Shown here: in pieces, positions 31,823 through 40,648 of the stretch
Layout of the letters: every line of letters starts with the position of its first letter
Numbering within the stretch: the first letter of the stretch is position 1
Source of the DNA: an uncultured Pseudomonadales bacterium
Lineage (GTDB): Bacteria > Pseudomonadota > Gammaproteobacteria > Pseudomonadales > Pseudohongiellaceae
Assembly (NCBI GenBank): GCA_947259995.1
Contig: CAMYOK010000014.1
Span: 62,001-126,000 of the forward strand
Reading direction: 5' to 3'
Length of the DNA stretch: 64,000 nt
Notes under the pieces: model-generated
Database searches by the model: none
What the model was told of the DNA's origin: nothing
Seen by the model: the letters and a program-made list of their open reading frames with translations, nothing else
Translations under genes and position numbers: made by a program

Positions 31823-33214
31823 TTACAAGAGCCGACTGACATCGTTATATACCGCCAATACCATGACTCCTGAGATAAGGAGTAAACCCAACTGAAGACC
31901 CATCGCCTGTATTCGTTCCGGTACTGGTCGGCGAATAATTGCCTCAATGCTGTAGTAAAGCAAATGACCTCCATCCAACACTGGTATAGGCAATAGATTC
32001 AACACTCCTAGACTTATGCTAAGTATCGCTAAGAAGCCCAAATAGACCTCTAGACCATAGCTCGCCGTCTCTCCTGCTACTTGCGCTATAGTAATTGGAC
32101 CATTGATATTCTTTACAGAAATCAGGCCAATAACCATTTTCTTGATCGAATCGAGTACAAATACCGACTTTTCCCACGTTTCTTGTACGGCGGGCACAAA
32201 TGCTGAAACGGGATTGTAGTTCACCTCACGAATACGCTCGGCAGGCAAACTCCCATATAAGTCGAATTCTTGTACATACGCACCAATGACACCAATGCGC
32301 TCACCGCTGTCTAGCACGCTTGCAGCCGGTGTCAGCGTCAATGTCACTGGCATTGCATCACGTTGGACAACAACCTCGAGCGGCAGTTCCGGACTTGCGC
32401 GCACACGTTGCACCCATTGCAACCAGCCGGTTAGCTCTTGACCATCAGCGGACACGATACGGTCCCCAGCTTGCATGCCAGCAAGTTGCGCGGCACCGCC
32501 GTCGATAAGGCCTTCGATAACGGGAGGAATTTCGTACTGAACAAACCCCAAAGAGCCTAGCGGATTGGGCTCAGCAGTATTGGACTGCCAGCTGTCCAGG
32601 GCAATGATGTATTCTTGGGCACTATTTTGACCCGCTGGAATGGCACTGATTTCAAGGTCGCCGGTCTCGCCGAGGCGCGCCAAAAGCAACATCGTCACTT
32701 GTTGCCACAGCTGGGTTGCTTCGCCATCAACGGCAACGATCTCATCGCCTGCGCGCAGCCCAGCGGCATAGGCGGGAGAGTCGTCTAAAACATTGGCCAG
32801 TACTGGCGAGGTGCCATTTAAGCCGTAGGCCACATTGATGATCCAGAAGACGGTAATAGCCAAAAGGAAATTAGCGATAGGGCCAGCCGCGACAATCGCC
32901 ATTCGCTGCCATAGGGGTTTAGTCGCAAAGGACATATGCTGCTGACTTGCAGGGATACCCGTGTCGCCTTCGACACTGGTGTCCTCTTGGCCTAACATTT
33001 TCACATAGCCGCCAAGCGGGATTGGTGCGATGACGTATTCCGTGCCGTCTTTGCCGATCCAAGTCTTTACAGCTTTACCAAAACCGATGGAGAAGCGCAG
33101 CACCTTTACACCACAGCGCCGAGCCACCCAAAAATGGCCAAATTCGTGGACAGTAACGAGGATGCCAAGCGTCACTAAGAGAGCAATGATATTAATGATC
33201 AGTTGTAGAGCCAT
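31823..33214 (-). CDS. rseP: Site-2 protease RseP
   Basis: RseP cuts the anti-sigma factor RseA within the membrane and so releases sigma-E; an rseA gene lies at 63.4 kb of this window. The 463-aa polytopic protein has the zinc-protease motif H-E-F-G-H at 23-27, two tandem PDZ domains (about 120-300) and the second metal-binding motif L-D-G-G-H near 412. The ATG at 33214 matches the family N-terminus; a longer frame to 33265 would put Arg-rich sequence before the first helix. Confidence 0.96.
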   Translation of the reverse strand: MALQLIINIIALLVTLGILVTVHEFGHFWVARRCGVKVLRFSIGFGKAVKTWIGKDGTEYVIAPIPLGGYVKMLGQEDTSVEGDTGIPASQQHMSFATKPLWQRMAIVAAGPIANFLLAITVFWIINVAYGLNGTSPVLANVLDDSPAYAAGLRAGDEIVAVDGEATQLWQQVTMLLLARLGETGDLEISAIPAGQNSAQEYIIALDSWQSNTAEPNPLGSLGFVQYEIPPVIEGLIDGGAAQLAGMQAGDRIVSADGQELTGWLQWVQRVRASPELPLEVVVQRDAMPVTLTLTPAASVLDSGERIGVIGAYVQEFDLYGSLPAERIREVNYNPVSAFVPAVQETWEKSVFVLDSIKKMVIGLISVKNINGPITIAQVAGETASYGLEVYLGFLAILSISLGVLNLLPIPVLDGGHLLYYSIEAIIRRPVPERIQAMGLQLGLLLISGVMVLAVYNDVSRLL

Positions 33215-33301
33215 AAATAACGGTCTTCCGTCAGGGCGGCCTAAACCACGCCCAAGTACGCGCATGAATGTGTCAGCTTAACGCTTTTACGTAATCTTGC
33301 G

Positions 33302-34522
33302 TCAAATTCTGTCGGTAATTGCCCGCGCCAAAACCCGAGCTTCTGTGTCTGCTTGCCGAATAATATCGATTGTGTCGGCTTTGCGACAAGTCATTTGTTC
33401 TAAGACGCTAGCAATGATAGCAGGTATGTCTGTGAAACGACTCTTACCCTGCAAAAAAGACTCTACAGCGACCTCATTCGCCGCATTCAGACAGGTTGGC
33501 GCCGTGCCCCCCATCTTAGCGGCCTCCATACCTAAGCGAAGGCAAGGGAAGCGCTCTAAATCCGGCGTATAGAACTGCAGGCTGCTCTGCGCTGTAAGGT
33601 CCAAAGCTTGCGCTCCGGATTCGATCCGCTGTGGCCACGCTAGGCTGTAGGCAATCGGGATGCGCATATCGGGGCTGCCCATCTGCGCAATCATCGAGCC
33701 GTCGTTATACTCCACCATGGAGTGCACAATACTCTGCGGATGGATAAGCACATCAACATACTGCGCCCCCACGCCAAATAAATAGCAGGCCTCGATAATC
33801 TCAAGCCCCTTGTTCATCATCGTGGCCGAGTCTACCGATATCTTACGGCCCATGCTCCAATTAGGATGCGCACAGGCTTGCTCGGGGGTGACGTCTCTTA
33901 AGCTGCTCAGGGGTGAATCTCTAAACGGGCCGCCCGAGGCCGTTAATACTATGCGACGGACGCCCTGCCCGCGAATATCGCCACCGGCAAAGCGCGACTC
34001 TGGAGGGAGGCACTGAAATACTGCATTGTGCTCACTATCGATAGGTAAAAGCACGGCATCACTGTTCGCAAGCGTCTCCATAAAGAGATCGCCTGCCATC
34101 ACCAAAGCTTCTTTATTCGCCAACAATACTTTTTTCGAATGCTCAACTGCAGCCAAAGTGGCTGGCAAACCTGCACTGCCCACGATAGCCGCCATCACTG
34201 TGTCGGCCTCGGCATGCACCGCTACATCGATCAACGCCTGAGCACCCGATAGGACCTCTATCTCAAGGCCTTCTTTGCGCAGCATTTCGTCTAAGGTTTG
34301 CGCCGCAGATTCGTCCACCATCACCGCAAAGCGTGGCTTAAAACGCAGGCATTGGGAAAATAAGATATCCACGCGGGAATTCGCGGTTAGCGCAAAGACC
34401 CGATATTGCGCATGCAGGGCAATCACATCCAAGGTGCTCTGGCCAATAGAGCCAGTAGAGCCAAGGATCGTGATCTGCGCACTACAAGAGACGCTCGGTA
34501 TGTGAGAGTGATCTATAGCCAT
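33302..34522 (-). CDS. dxr: 1-deoxy-D-xylulose 5-phosphate reductoisomerase
   Basis: Dxr makes 2-C-methylerythritol 4-phosphate, the committed step of the MEP pathway, with NADPH. The 406-aa protein has the Rossmann motif G-S-T-G-S-I-G near residue 21, the metal-binding I-D-S-E-H-N-A and the [10 protein letters not shown] segment. Its start overlaps the end of cdsA by 10 bases. Confidence 0.97.
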   Translation of the reverse strand: MAIDHSHIPSVSCSAQITILGSTGSIGQSTLDVIALHAQYRVFALTANSRVDILFSQCLRFKPRFAVMVDESAAQTLDEMLRKEGLEIEVLSGAQALIDVAVHAEADTVMAAIVGSAGLPATLAAVEHSKKVLLANKEALVMAGDLFMETLANSDAVLLPIDSEHNAVFQCLPPESRFAGGDIRGQGVRRIVLTASGGPFRDSPLSSLRDVTPEQACAHPNWSMGRKISVDSATMMNKGLEIIEACYLFGVGAQYVDVLIHPQSIVHSMVEYNDGSMIAQMGSPDMRIPIAYSLAWPQRIESGAQALDLTAQSSLQFYTPDLERFPCLRLGMEAAKMGGTAPTCLNAANEVAVESFLQGKSRFTDIPAIIASVLEQMTCRKADTIDIIRQADTEARVLARAITDRI

Positions 34523-35382
34523 GTCACATCTGCAAACACAATAGTAATTAAGAAAACGAACACTGGAGCCGCAGACGTTAAACTATCGATACGATCGAGA
34601 ACGCCACCGTGCCCAGGAAGAGTCTTGCCACTGTCCTTGAGGCCCTGACTGCGTTTAAGCATACTCTCGAATAGGTCGCCCAGCACACTGAACACGGCTG
34701 TCACCATGGCGACAACGATGAACGCTAACATGTGCGCGGCATCTAATTGCACGATGTAACGATTGAGTGGGTAAAGCAGAATAAGCGCTAGCAACAAACA
34801 CGTTGCCATCCCTCCCCAGAAACCCGCCCATGACTTGCCCGGGCTCAGTTTTGGCGCGAGTTTCGCCTTTCCCCAAGCACGGCCTGTGAAATAAGCACCA
34901 ATATCGGCAAAGCTCACGATTGCGATCAATGCGAATACCAATGCCCCATTGGGCACGAGGTATTTCAGCTCTATCAAGGCAACCCAAGTCGGGATAAGGG
35001 TAAAAAACCCCATCAGTGCAGTACTAGGGACGTTGACCCACTTTGAGGAATTTTCGGGATAGTGGCGGATAAGCCAAAACGCCACAAGCCAGAACAAGAC
35101 TCCAACGCCTGTGAGGCTTGTCACCAATGGCGCTGTCAACAAACGTGTCGTCGCGATGATTTGCAAGGCGGGAGCCAGAATCGCCATGAGCACTACGAAC
35201 ACAATCAGGTAAACCGCTTTGTGTGCAAGAGACTGAATGCCCATCAGGCCAGTCCACTCCAGCACACCAACTAGCAGTACCGCACTGACAAAGATTGCAA
35301 ACTGGTAGGGAGTCGTCCAAACAGTGCCCAAGTAGAGCACAGCCAACATGACCAAGGCCGTAATCACACGAGTCTTAAGCAC
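34513..35382 (-). CDS. cdsA: Phosphatidate cytidylyltransferase
   Basis: CdsA makes CDP-diacylglycerol, the precursor of all phospholipids. The 289-aa polytopic protein ends with the family signature [11 protein letters not shown] and [12 protein letters not shown] chose the GTG at 35382, which overlaps the uppS stop by 8 bases and has GGGAG 8 bases upstream. A frame reaching 35583 would add 67 residues that are read from inside uppS and are unlike the family. Confidence 0.95.
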   Translation of the reverse strand: MLKTRVITALVMLAVLYLGTVWTTPYQFAIFVSAVLLVGVLEWTGLMGIQSLAHKAVYLIVFVVLMAILAPALQIIATTRLLTAPLVTSLTGVGVLFWLVAFWLIRHYPENSSKWVNVPSTALMGFFTLIPTWVALIELKYLVPNGALVFALIAIVSFADIGAYFTGRAWGKAKLAPKLSPGKSWAGFWGGMATCLLLALILLYPLNRYIVQLDAAHMLAFIVVAMVTAVFSVLGDLFESMLKRSQGLKDSGKTLPGHGGVLDRIDSLTSAAPVFVFLITIVFADVTWL

Positions 35383-36163
35383 TACGAGCGCTCCCAGACA
35401 CAGGCAATTCATCACTGTGCTCAGGGTTATCCAGGTGCCCATAACGTCTTTGTCGACGGCTATAGTCCTGCATTGCAAGATCGAACTCTTGATCGTCGAA
35501 ATCGGGCCAATAACATTGAGTAAAATACAGCTCGGTGTAGGCAAACTGCCAGAGCAAGAAATTGCTAATTCGGCTCTCTCCACCGGTGCGAATACATAGA
35601 TCCGGTGCGGGGTCTTCTGCCATCGCTATGTGTTTCTGCATTTGCTCAACGCTGATTTGGTCCGAGCGTAGCGTACCCTGCTCTACCTGCTCGGCCAATC
35701 TACGTGCTGCATTGGCGATATCCCACTGGCCACCATAATCGGCCGCCACAGTGACCACAGTGCCCGTATTATTCGCCGTCAAGGTTTCTACTTCCTGCAT
35801 ATGGCGCTGCAAGGTCGCAGAGAAGCTTTCACGATTGCCAATAAAACGCAGTTTGACATTGTTGTTGTGTAGCTGGGTAATTTCTTTGCGCTTGAGCACA
35901 GCGAGGAATAGGGCCATGAGGCCTTTTACCTCTTTGTTGGGGCGCAGCCAATTTTCGCTACTAAACGCAAACAAGGTGAGGTATTTGATATTGCGATTCA
36001 AACAAGAGTAGACCACTTGTCGTGCGGCTTCCGCTCCTGCACGATGCCCTGCCGTCCCAGACAAACCGTTCGCTTTCGCCCAGCGGTTATTGCCATCCAT
36101 GATGACTGCCACATGACACGGTAATTGAGAGGCTTCAGGACTGGGCGAGGCTATATTCTGCAT
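35375..36163 (-). CDS. uppS: Undecaprenyl pyrophosphate synthase
   Basis: UppS adds eight isopentenyl units to farnesyl diphosphate to make the C55 lipid carrier for cell wall and O-antigen. The 262-aa protein has I-M-D-G-N-N-R-W near residue 21 and the C-terminal R-T-G-G-E-S-R-I-S-N-F. A 14-base palindrome (AGACATCTATGTCT, 36165-36178) lies just before the ATG. Confidence 0.97.
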   Translation of the reverse strand: MQNIASPSPEASQLPCHVAVIMDGNNRWAKANGLSGTAGHRAGAEAARQVVYSCLNRNIKYLTLFAFSSENWLRPNKEVKGLMALFLAVLKRKEITQLHNNNVKLRFIGNRESFSATLQRHMQEVETLTANNTGTVVTVAADYGGQWDIANAARRLAEQVEQGTLRSDQISVEQMQKHIAMAEDPAPDLCIRTGGESRISNFLLWQFAYTELYFTQCYWPDFDDQEFDLAMQDYSRRQRRYGHLDNPEHSDELPVSGSARSA

Positions 36164-36286
36164 TAGACATCTATGTCTCTTTTAGTTTTTTCGGTATACG
36201 CGTGCTTCACGCCAGTGATACACGCGCCTGCCCTCTTATAACGAACTTACTGGTCATCATCCAGACAATTAAAGGCTTTAATGCAC

Positions 36287-36844
36287 TTAAATTGACAGCA
36301 GGTCCGTTTCTTTAGCACTGTAATGACTATCGACCGAGGCAATGTATTTGTCGGTCAGCTTTTGGATGCGCTCTTCTGCTCGGTGCTGATCATCTTCGCT
36401 AATGGTTTTATCTTTGACTAGGTCTTTGACACTGCCATTGGCATCACGTCGAATATTGCGAATCGCAACGCGGGCGTTCTCAGCCTCTGCCTTGGCTTGT
36501 TTGGTGTAGTCACGACGCGTCTCTTCGGTCAACGCTGGCATTGGCACTCGAATAGATTCGCCATTATTAGAGGGGTTCAGGCCTAGATCTGACTTCATTA
36601 TGGCTTTTTCGATGTCGCCAATCAGAGGGCGCTCCCAGGGCACTACTACCAAGCATCGGCCATCTTCTACAGTAATATTCGCAAGCTGGTTAAGCGCTGT
36701 GTCCGCACCATAGTACGGCACCAATACTGTGTCTAGCAGGCTTGGGTGAGCACGACCTGTACGAATCTTGTTGAAGGCGATCTCGAGTGAGGAGATACTT
36801 TTCTCCATGCGTTGATCTGCGTCTTTGATTATCTCTTCAATCAT
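36287..36844 (-). CDS. frr: Ribosome recycling factor
   Basis: Frr splits post-termination ribosomes together with EF-G. The 185-aa length is exactly that of the family when the ATG at 36844 is used (GGGA about 7 bases upstream); a longer frame to 36874 would add 10 residues. Conserved R-T-G-R-A-H-P near 39-45 and R-R-D near 130 are present. It starts 31 bases after pyrH. Confidence 0.97.
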   Translation of the reverse strand: MIEEIIKDADQRMEKSISSLEIAFNKIRTGRAHPSLLDTVLVPYYGADTALNQLANITVEDGRCLVVVPWERPLIGDIEKAIMKSDLGLNPSNNGESIRVPMPALTEETRRDYTKQAKAEAENARVAIRNIRRDANGSVKDLVKDKTISEDDQHRAEERIQKLTDKYIASVDSHYSAKETDLLSI

Positions 36845-36875
36845 CTTGTAATCCCAACTGAGGGTTGATATCAAT

Positions 36876-37613
36876 TTATGCTGGCGAGGATGGATTCTCG
36901 ATTATCGTGCCATCTGCAGCGCCCATGACGTTATTCAGCAACGCCCCTGGCTTGTTCATATTAAATACACGGACAGGAATATCGTGTTCGCGAATCAGAG
37001 CAATCGCCGTCAGGTCCATAACTCCTAATTTACGCTCTAACACCTCATCAAAGGTGAGACGTTCGTATTTTTCTGCGTCTGGCACTAAGTTAGGGTCTGC
37101 TGAGTAAACCCCGTCCACTTTAGTCGCCTTTAACACCAATTCGGCATCGATTTCGATACCCCGCAAACAGGCCGCTGAATCGGTTGTGAAGAATGGATTC
37201 CCCGTTCCCGCTGCGAAAATCACCACATCACCGGCGCGCAAGTGACGAATTGCCGTGCGCCGATCGTAGTGCTCTACAACCCCGCTCATGGGGATTGCAG
37301 ACATGACACGCGTGGCAATGCTGGCTCGCTCGAGCGCATCACGCATTGCCAAGGCGTTCATCACCGTGGCAAGCATGCCCATATGATCACCGGTGACCCG
37401 TTCCATGCCCGCCGCATTCAGTGCCGCACCACGAAAGAGATTACCACCGCCAATCACCATACCGATCTGGACGCCAAGGCCGACCAATTGGCCGACCTCA
37501 ACTGCCATACGATCAAGGACTTTAGGGTCAATACCGAAATCGGCATCTCCCATCAAGGCCTCACCACTAAGCTTGAGAAGAATGCGCTTATATTTTTTGT
37601 CTGACTTGCCCAT
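36876..37613 (-). CDS. pyrH: UMP kinase
   Basis: PyrH phosphorylates UMP to UDP and is essential in bacteria. The 245-aa amino-acid-kinase-fold protein shows K-L-S-G-E-A-L near residue 14, G-G-G-N-L-F-R-G and [12 protein letters not shown]. The ATG at 37613 follows GGAG with 5-base spacing. It lies between tsf and frr. Confidence 0.97.
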   Translation of the reverse strand: MGKSDKKYKRILLKLSGEALMGDADFGIDPKVLDRMAVEVGQLVGLGVQIGMVIGGGNLFRGAALNAAGMERVTGDHMGMLATVMNALAMRDALERASIATRVMSAIPMSGVVEHYDRRTAIRHLRAGDVVIFAAGTGNPFFTTDSAACLRGIEIDAELVLKATKVDGVYSADPNLVPDAEKYERLTFDEVLERKLGVMDLTAIALIREHDIPVRVFNMNKPGALLNNVMGAADGTIIENPSSPA

Positions 37614-37651
37614 TTGCACTCCGCCCTTTTGGCTCATCTGTTAGAGCTCAA

Positions 37652-38527
37652 TTATACGTGTGAAGCTGCCGCAACTTCCGCTGCAAAATCCACTTCCGCT
37701 TTCTCGATACCCTCGCCTACTTCGAAGCGAATAAAGCTTACGACATCCGCGCCGGCCTTCTTGAGAAGCCCTGCAATCGTGATTTCGCTGTCTTTAACGA
37801 AAGGCTGATCGAGTAGACTAACTTCCGCTACATATTTGCGCAAACGGCCTTGAATCATTTTTTCGATGATTTCTTCTGGCTTGCCGCTTTCACGAGCTTG
37901 TGCAGAATAAATCTCTGACTCTTTTGCTAGCAACTCTTTAGGCACGTCTTCAGCGCGCACAACGATAGGGTTAACCGCCGCTACATGCATCGCAATGTCT
38001 TTGGCCAATGTATCGTCTCCGCCTTTGATCGCCACCAACACCGCGATACGGTTGTTGCTGTGGATATACGTATCAACGATACCGTCGTTGGCATTCTTAA
38101 ATTCGATCAACTGGATGCGACGAACACTGATGTTCTCACCAATTTTTTGCACTAGTTTTTCACGCGCATCTTCAAGATCGCCAGACATGATTTTAGCTAC
38201 GTCTGTTTCGCGCGTTTCGAAGGCTTGATTTAGTACAGATTGAGCAAAGTTCAGGAAGTTGTCATCACGTGCCACGAAGTCTGTTTCACTGTTAACCTCG
38301 ACAATGACGCCAAAATTGCCATCTTCAGAGATTTTAGTCAGTACAGTCCCTTCCGCTGCGATACGCCCTGCTTTCTTAGCGGCTTTCATGCCACTCGCTT
38401 TACGCAAATCATCGATTGCTTTTTCCATGTCGCCGTCAGCTTCTACTAACGCCTTTTTGCAATCCATCATGCCAAGACCCGTGCGCTCACGCAGTTCCTT
38501 AACCATACCCGCTGTAATATTCGCCAT
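37652..38527 (-). CDS. tsf: Translation elongation factor Ts
   Basis: EF-Ts exchanges GDP for GTP on EF-Tu. The 291-aa protein begins with the UBA-like domain ([16 protein letters not shown]) and has T-D-F-V-A-R-D near residue 81. It is co-transcribed with rpsB, with an attenuator hairpin in the 164-base gap. Confidence 0.98.
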   Translation of the reverse strand: MANITAGMVKELRERTGLGMMDCKKALVEADGDMEKAIDDLRKASGMKAAKKAGRIAAEGTVLTKISEDGNFGVIVEVNSETDFVARDDNFLNFAQSVLNQAFETRETDVAKIMSGDLEDAREKLVQKIGENISVRRIQLIEFKNANDGIVDTYIHSNNRIAVLVAIKGGDDTLAKDIAMHVAAVNPIVVRAEDVPKELLAKESEIYSAQARESGKPEEIIEKMIQGRLRKYVAEVSLLDQPFVKDSEITIAGLLKKAGADVVSFIRFEVGEGIEKAEVDFAAEVAAASHV

Positions 38528-38581
38528 TTAAATGCCCCTATCAATTTCAAAATTCAGTGATTCAAATCTGACTTAAAAAAA

Positions 38582-38596
38582 AAGGGCAAAGCCCTT
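38582..38596 (-). terminator. Rho-independent attenuator between rpsB and tsf
   Basis: On the minus strand AAGGGC-TTT-GCCCTT is followed by a run of seven or more U, the textbook terminator form. Placed between rpsB and tsf it should lower tsf expression relative to rpsB, as known for this operon in other bacteria. Confidence 0.75.
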
Positions 38597-38647
38597 CTTT
38601 TTTCTATATTTCGGCCACTTAGAGCCGTATAAACCCTTATTTTTGCA

Positions 38648-38677
38648 GACAAAGGCTCCCGTACGAGAACCTTTGTC
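38648..38677 (-). other. Stable hairpin just after the rpsB stop
   Basis: GACAAAGG (38648-38655) pairs with CCTTTGTC (38670-38677), and inner CTC/GAG adds three pairs with a 2-base bulge. No U-run follows, so this is more likely an mRNA-stabilising or processing structure than a terminator. The separate attenuator at 38582-38596 lies downstream. Confidence 0.55.
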
Positions 38678-38691
38678 GCAAGAAGGCTAGA

Positions 38692-39495
38692 TTACTCAGC
38701 CGCCGCTGGTTTAGCAGGCGCTTCAGCCGGTGCAGCCGCTGCTGCTTCTGCTGGTGCCGCCTCTTCTTTATCTTCTACTTCGATAAACTCGCTGTCGCCG
38801 TTTACGACATTGCCGTCACCACGACCTGATAGGCAGGCATTGGCCACTGCTGTTGCGTACAACTCGATCGCACGAATCGCATCATCATTACCAGGGATTG
38901 GGAAGTCGATACCATCAGGGTTGCTGTTCGTATCAACGATACCAATAACAGGAATGCTGAGGTTGTTGGCTTCAGTGATTGCGATGCGCTCGTGATCAAC
39001 GTCAATGACGAACAAAGCATCAGGCAAACCGCCCATGTCTTTAATCCCGCCAATGCTGCGCTCCAATTTCTCTTTGGAGCGGCGACGAGTGAGCGCCTCT
39101 TTCTTAGTCAAACGGTCGAATGTGCCGTCTGTCTCTTGTGCTTCTAGATCGCGAAGCTTCTTGATAGAGCCACGGATTGTTTTGTAGTTGGTCAGCATGC
39201 CACCCAACCAGCGGTGGTCAACGTAAGGCATGCCAGCACGTTCGGCCTGCTCTTTCACGATTTTACCCGCGGCGCGCTTGGTACCAACAAAAAGAACTTT
39301 CTTCTTTTTGGCAGCCAAAACTTGTACTTGCTCTAGCGCTGCGTTAAGCGCTGGCACAGTGTGCTCTAGGTTGATGATATGAATCTTGTTACGCGCGCCA
39401 AAAATGTATTGCTTCATCTTTGGGTTCCAGTAGCGACACTGGTGACCAAAGTGCACGCCCGCTTTGAGCATCTCTTTCATTGTAACTGTAGTCAT
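38692..39495 (-). CDS. rpsB: 30S ribosomal protein S2
   Basis: S2 is the last-assembling small-subunit protein and a repressor of its own operon. The 267-aa protein has the typical G-V-H-F-G-H-Q near residue 13, R-W-L-G-G-M-L-T-N and D-V-D-H-E-R. Its C-terminus carries an Ala/Pro/Glu-rich tail (about 238-267), longer than in E. coli (241 aa). AAGGAAAAATC precedes the ATG. Confidence 0.98.
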   Translation of the reverse strand: MTTVTMKEMLKAGVHFGHQCRYWNPKMKQYIFGARNKIHIINLEHTVPALNAALEQVQVLAAKKKKVLFVGTKRAAGKIVKEQAERAGMPYVDHRWLGGMLTNYKTIRGSIKKLRDLEAQETDGTFDRLTKKEALTRRRSKEKLERSIGGIKDMGGLPDALFVIDVDHERIAITEANNLSIPVIGIVDTNSNPDGIDFPIPGNDDAIRAIELYATAVANACLSGRGDGNVVNGDSEFIEVEDKEEAAPAEAAAAAPAEAPAKPAAAE

Positions 39496-39647
39496 GATTT
39501 TTCCTTTATTCGGGTTAGGCCTCCATATACCCCATGGTTAAACCCGCAAGCCTGACGGCAATTAGGCACCCAAAACACATGTGTCGGTATATGTGCGACG
39601 TTAGTTTATACGCAATCGTTTGGTCGATGACCCACGAAGCGCGCAGC

Positions 39648-39676
39648 TTTATACCACAAAGCACCACCAACTTAAA
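39648..39676 (-). promoter_or_regulatory. Candidate rpsB promoter with GC-rich discriminator
   Basis: On the minus strand TATAAA (39648-39653) is preceded 17 bases earlier by a weak -35 (TTTAAG) and followed by GCTGCGCG, a GC-rich discriminator as found at stringently controlled ribosomal promoters. The resulting leader would be about 145 bases, enough for an S2-binding structure. Confidence 0.4.
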
Positions 39677-39740
39677 GCTTTTGCCACACTTTTGCACTCT
39701 GCAAGCGCGACGCAGAGCAAGGCGCAAAAGCGCTGCATCC

Positions 39741-39770
39741 CTGTCAATCACAGGCCTGCTGCATTACAAT
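39741..39770 (+). promoter_or_regulatory. Sigma-70 promoter for map
   Basis: CTGTCA (39741-39746) and TACAAT (39765-39770) are separated by 18 bases, with 4 and 5 of 6 consensus matches. Transcription would begin near 39777, about 48 bases before the map ATG. Confidence 0.5.
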
Positions 39771-39824
39771 AGCGGGCCTATTGAATCCTTAGCCCACTGA
39801 CCAACTGAGAAAACACAGCACACT

Positions 39825-40598
39825 ATGGCCATCAGTATTAAAACGCCTGAAGACATCGTCAAAATGCGAGTTGCCGGAAAATTGGCAGCAGAGGTCCTCG
39901 AAATGATTGGCCCACATGTCACCGCTGGGGTCAGCACAGGCGAGCTAGATCGCATTTGCCACGATTATATCGTGAACGTGCAACAGGCGATCCCAGCACC
40001 GTTAAATTACAACGGTTTTCCGAAATCGATCTGCACCTCCATCAACCACGTCATCTGCCACGGCATCCCCAGCGACACGAAATTTCTGAAGAAAGGCGAC
40101 ATCATCAATATCGATGTCACTGTCATCAAAGATGGCTTTCATGGGGACACCAGCAAGATGTTCGTGATTGGTGAGGCACCGGCCCATGTCTCACGCTTGA
40201 TCGACATCACCCAGCAATGCCTGTACATGGGCATTGAGATCGTTAAACCCGGCACGCGTTTAGGCGATATAGGCCATATCATTCAACAGCATGCTGAAGC
40301 GAATAATTACTCGGTGGTGCGCGAATACTGCGGGCACGGCATCGGTCAAGTGTTCCACGAAGACCCGCAAGTCCTGCACTACGGCACTCCAGGCACGGGT
40401 GTCGAACTCAAAGAAGGCATGACCTTCACCATTGAACCCATGTTAAATGCTGGCACTCGACACACGAAACTCTCCAAAGCCGACGGTTGGACAGTAACCA
40501 CCCGTGACCGGCGCCTCTCTGCCCAGTGGGAACACACACTGGCGGTGACCGCGACAGGATGTGAAGTCCTAACTAAACGCTCCGACGAGAATTTCTAA
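39825..40598 (+). CDS. map: Methionine aminopeptidase, type I
   Basis: Map removes the initiator methionine from nascent proteins. The 257-aa protein has the five metal ligands in the expected segments: N-I-D-V-T, G-D-T-S, G-H-G-I-G, T-I-E-P-M and Q-W-E-H-T. It is divergent from rpsB, the standard position, and glnD follows 50 bases downstream. Confidence 0.97.
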   Translation: MAISIKTPEDIVKMRVAGKLAAEVLEMIGPHVTAGVSTGELDRICHDYIVNVQQAIPAPLNYNGFPKSICTSINHVICHGIPSDTKFLKKGDIINIDVTVIKDGFHGDTSKMFVIGEAPAHVSRLIDITQQCLYMGIEIVKPGTRLGDIGHIIQQHAEANNYSVVREYCGHGIGQVFHEDPQVLHYGTPGTGVELKEGMTFTIEPMLNAGTRHTKLSKADGWTVTTRDRRLSAQWEHTLAVTATGCEVLTKRSDENF

Positions 40599-40648
40599 CA
40601 TACCCCGCACAGCACTGCCGCCCCTCTATCTTTAATGGCTCTCACACT

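Larger units (their letters stand above)
39496..39824. other. Divergent promoter region rpsB / map
   Basis: This 329-base gap between divergent genes contains the long rpsB leader on the minus strand and the map promoter on the plus strand. Small inverted repeats (for example CACAT...ATGTG near 39580-39597) may be part of an S2 autoregulatory leader. No ORF or RNA gene is convincing. Confidence 0.4.

Noticed and set aside
35383..35583. N-terminal extension of cdsA
   Set aside because: It is read from within uppS, and the resulting protein would be far longer than the family.
36165..36178. AGACATCTATGTCT palindrome before uppS as an operator
   Set aside because: Only one copy, short, and with no promoter element around it that would support a regulator site.
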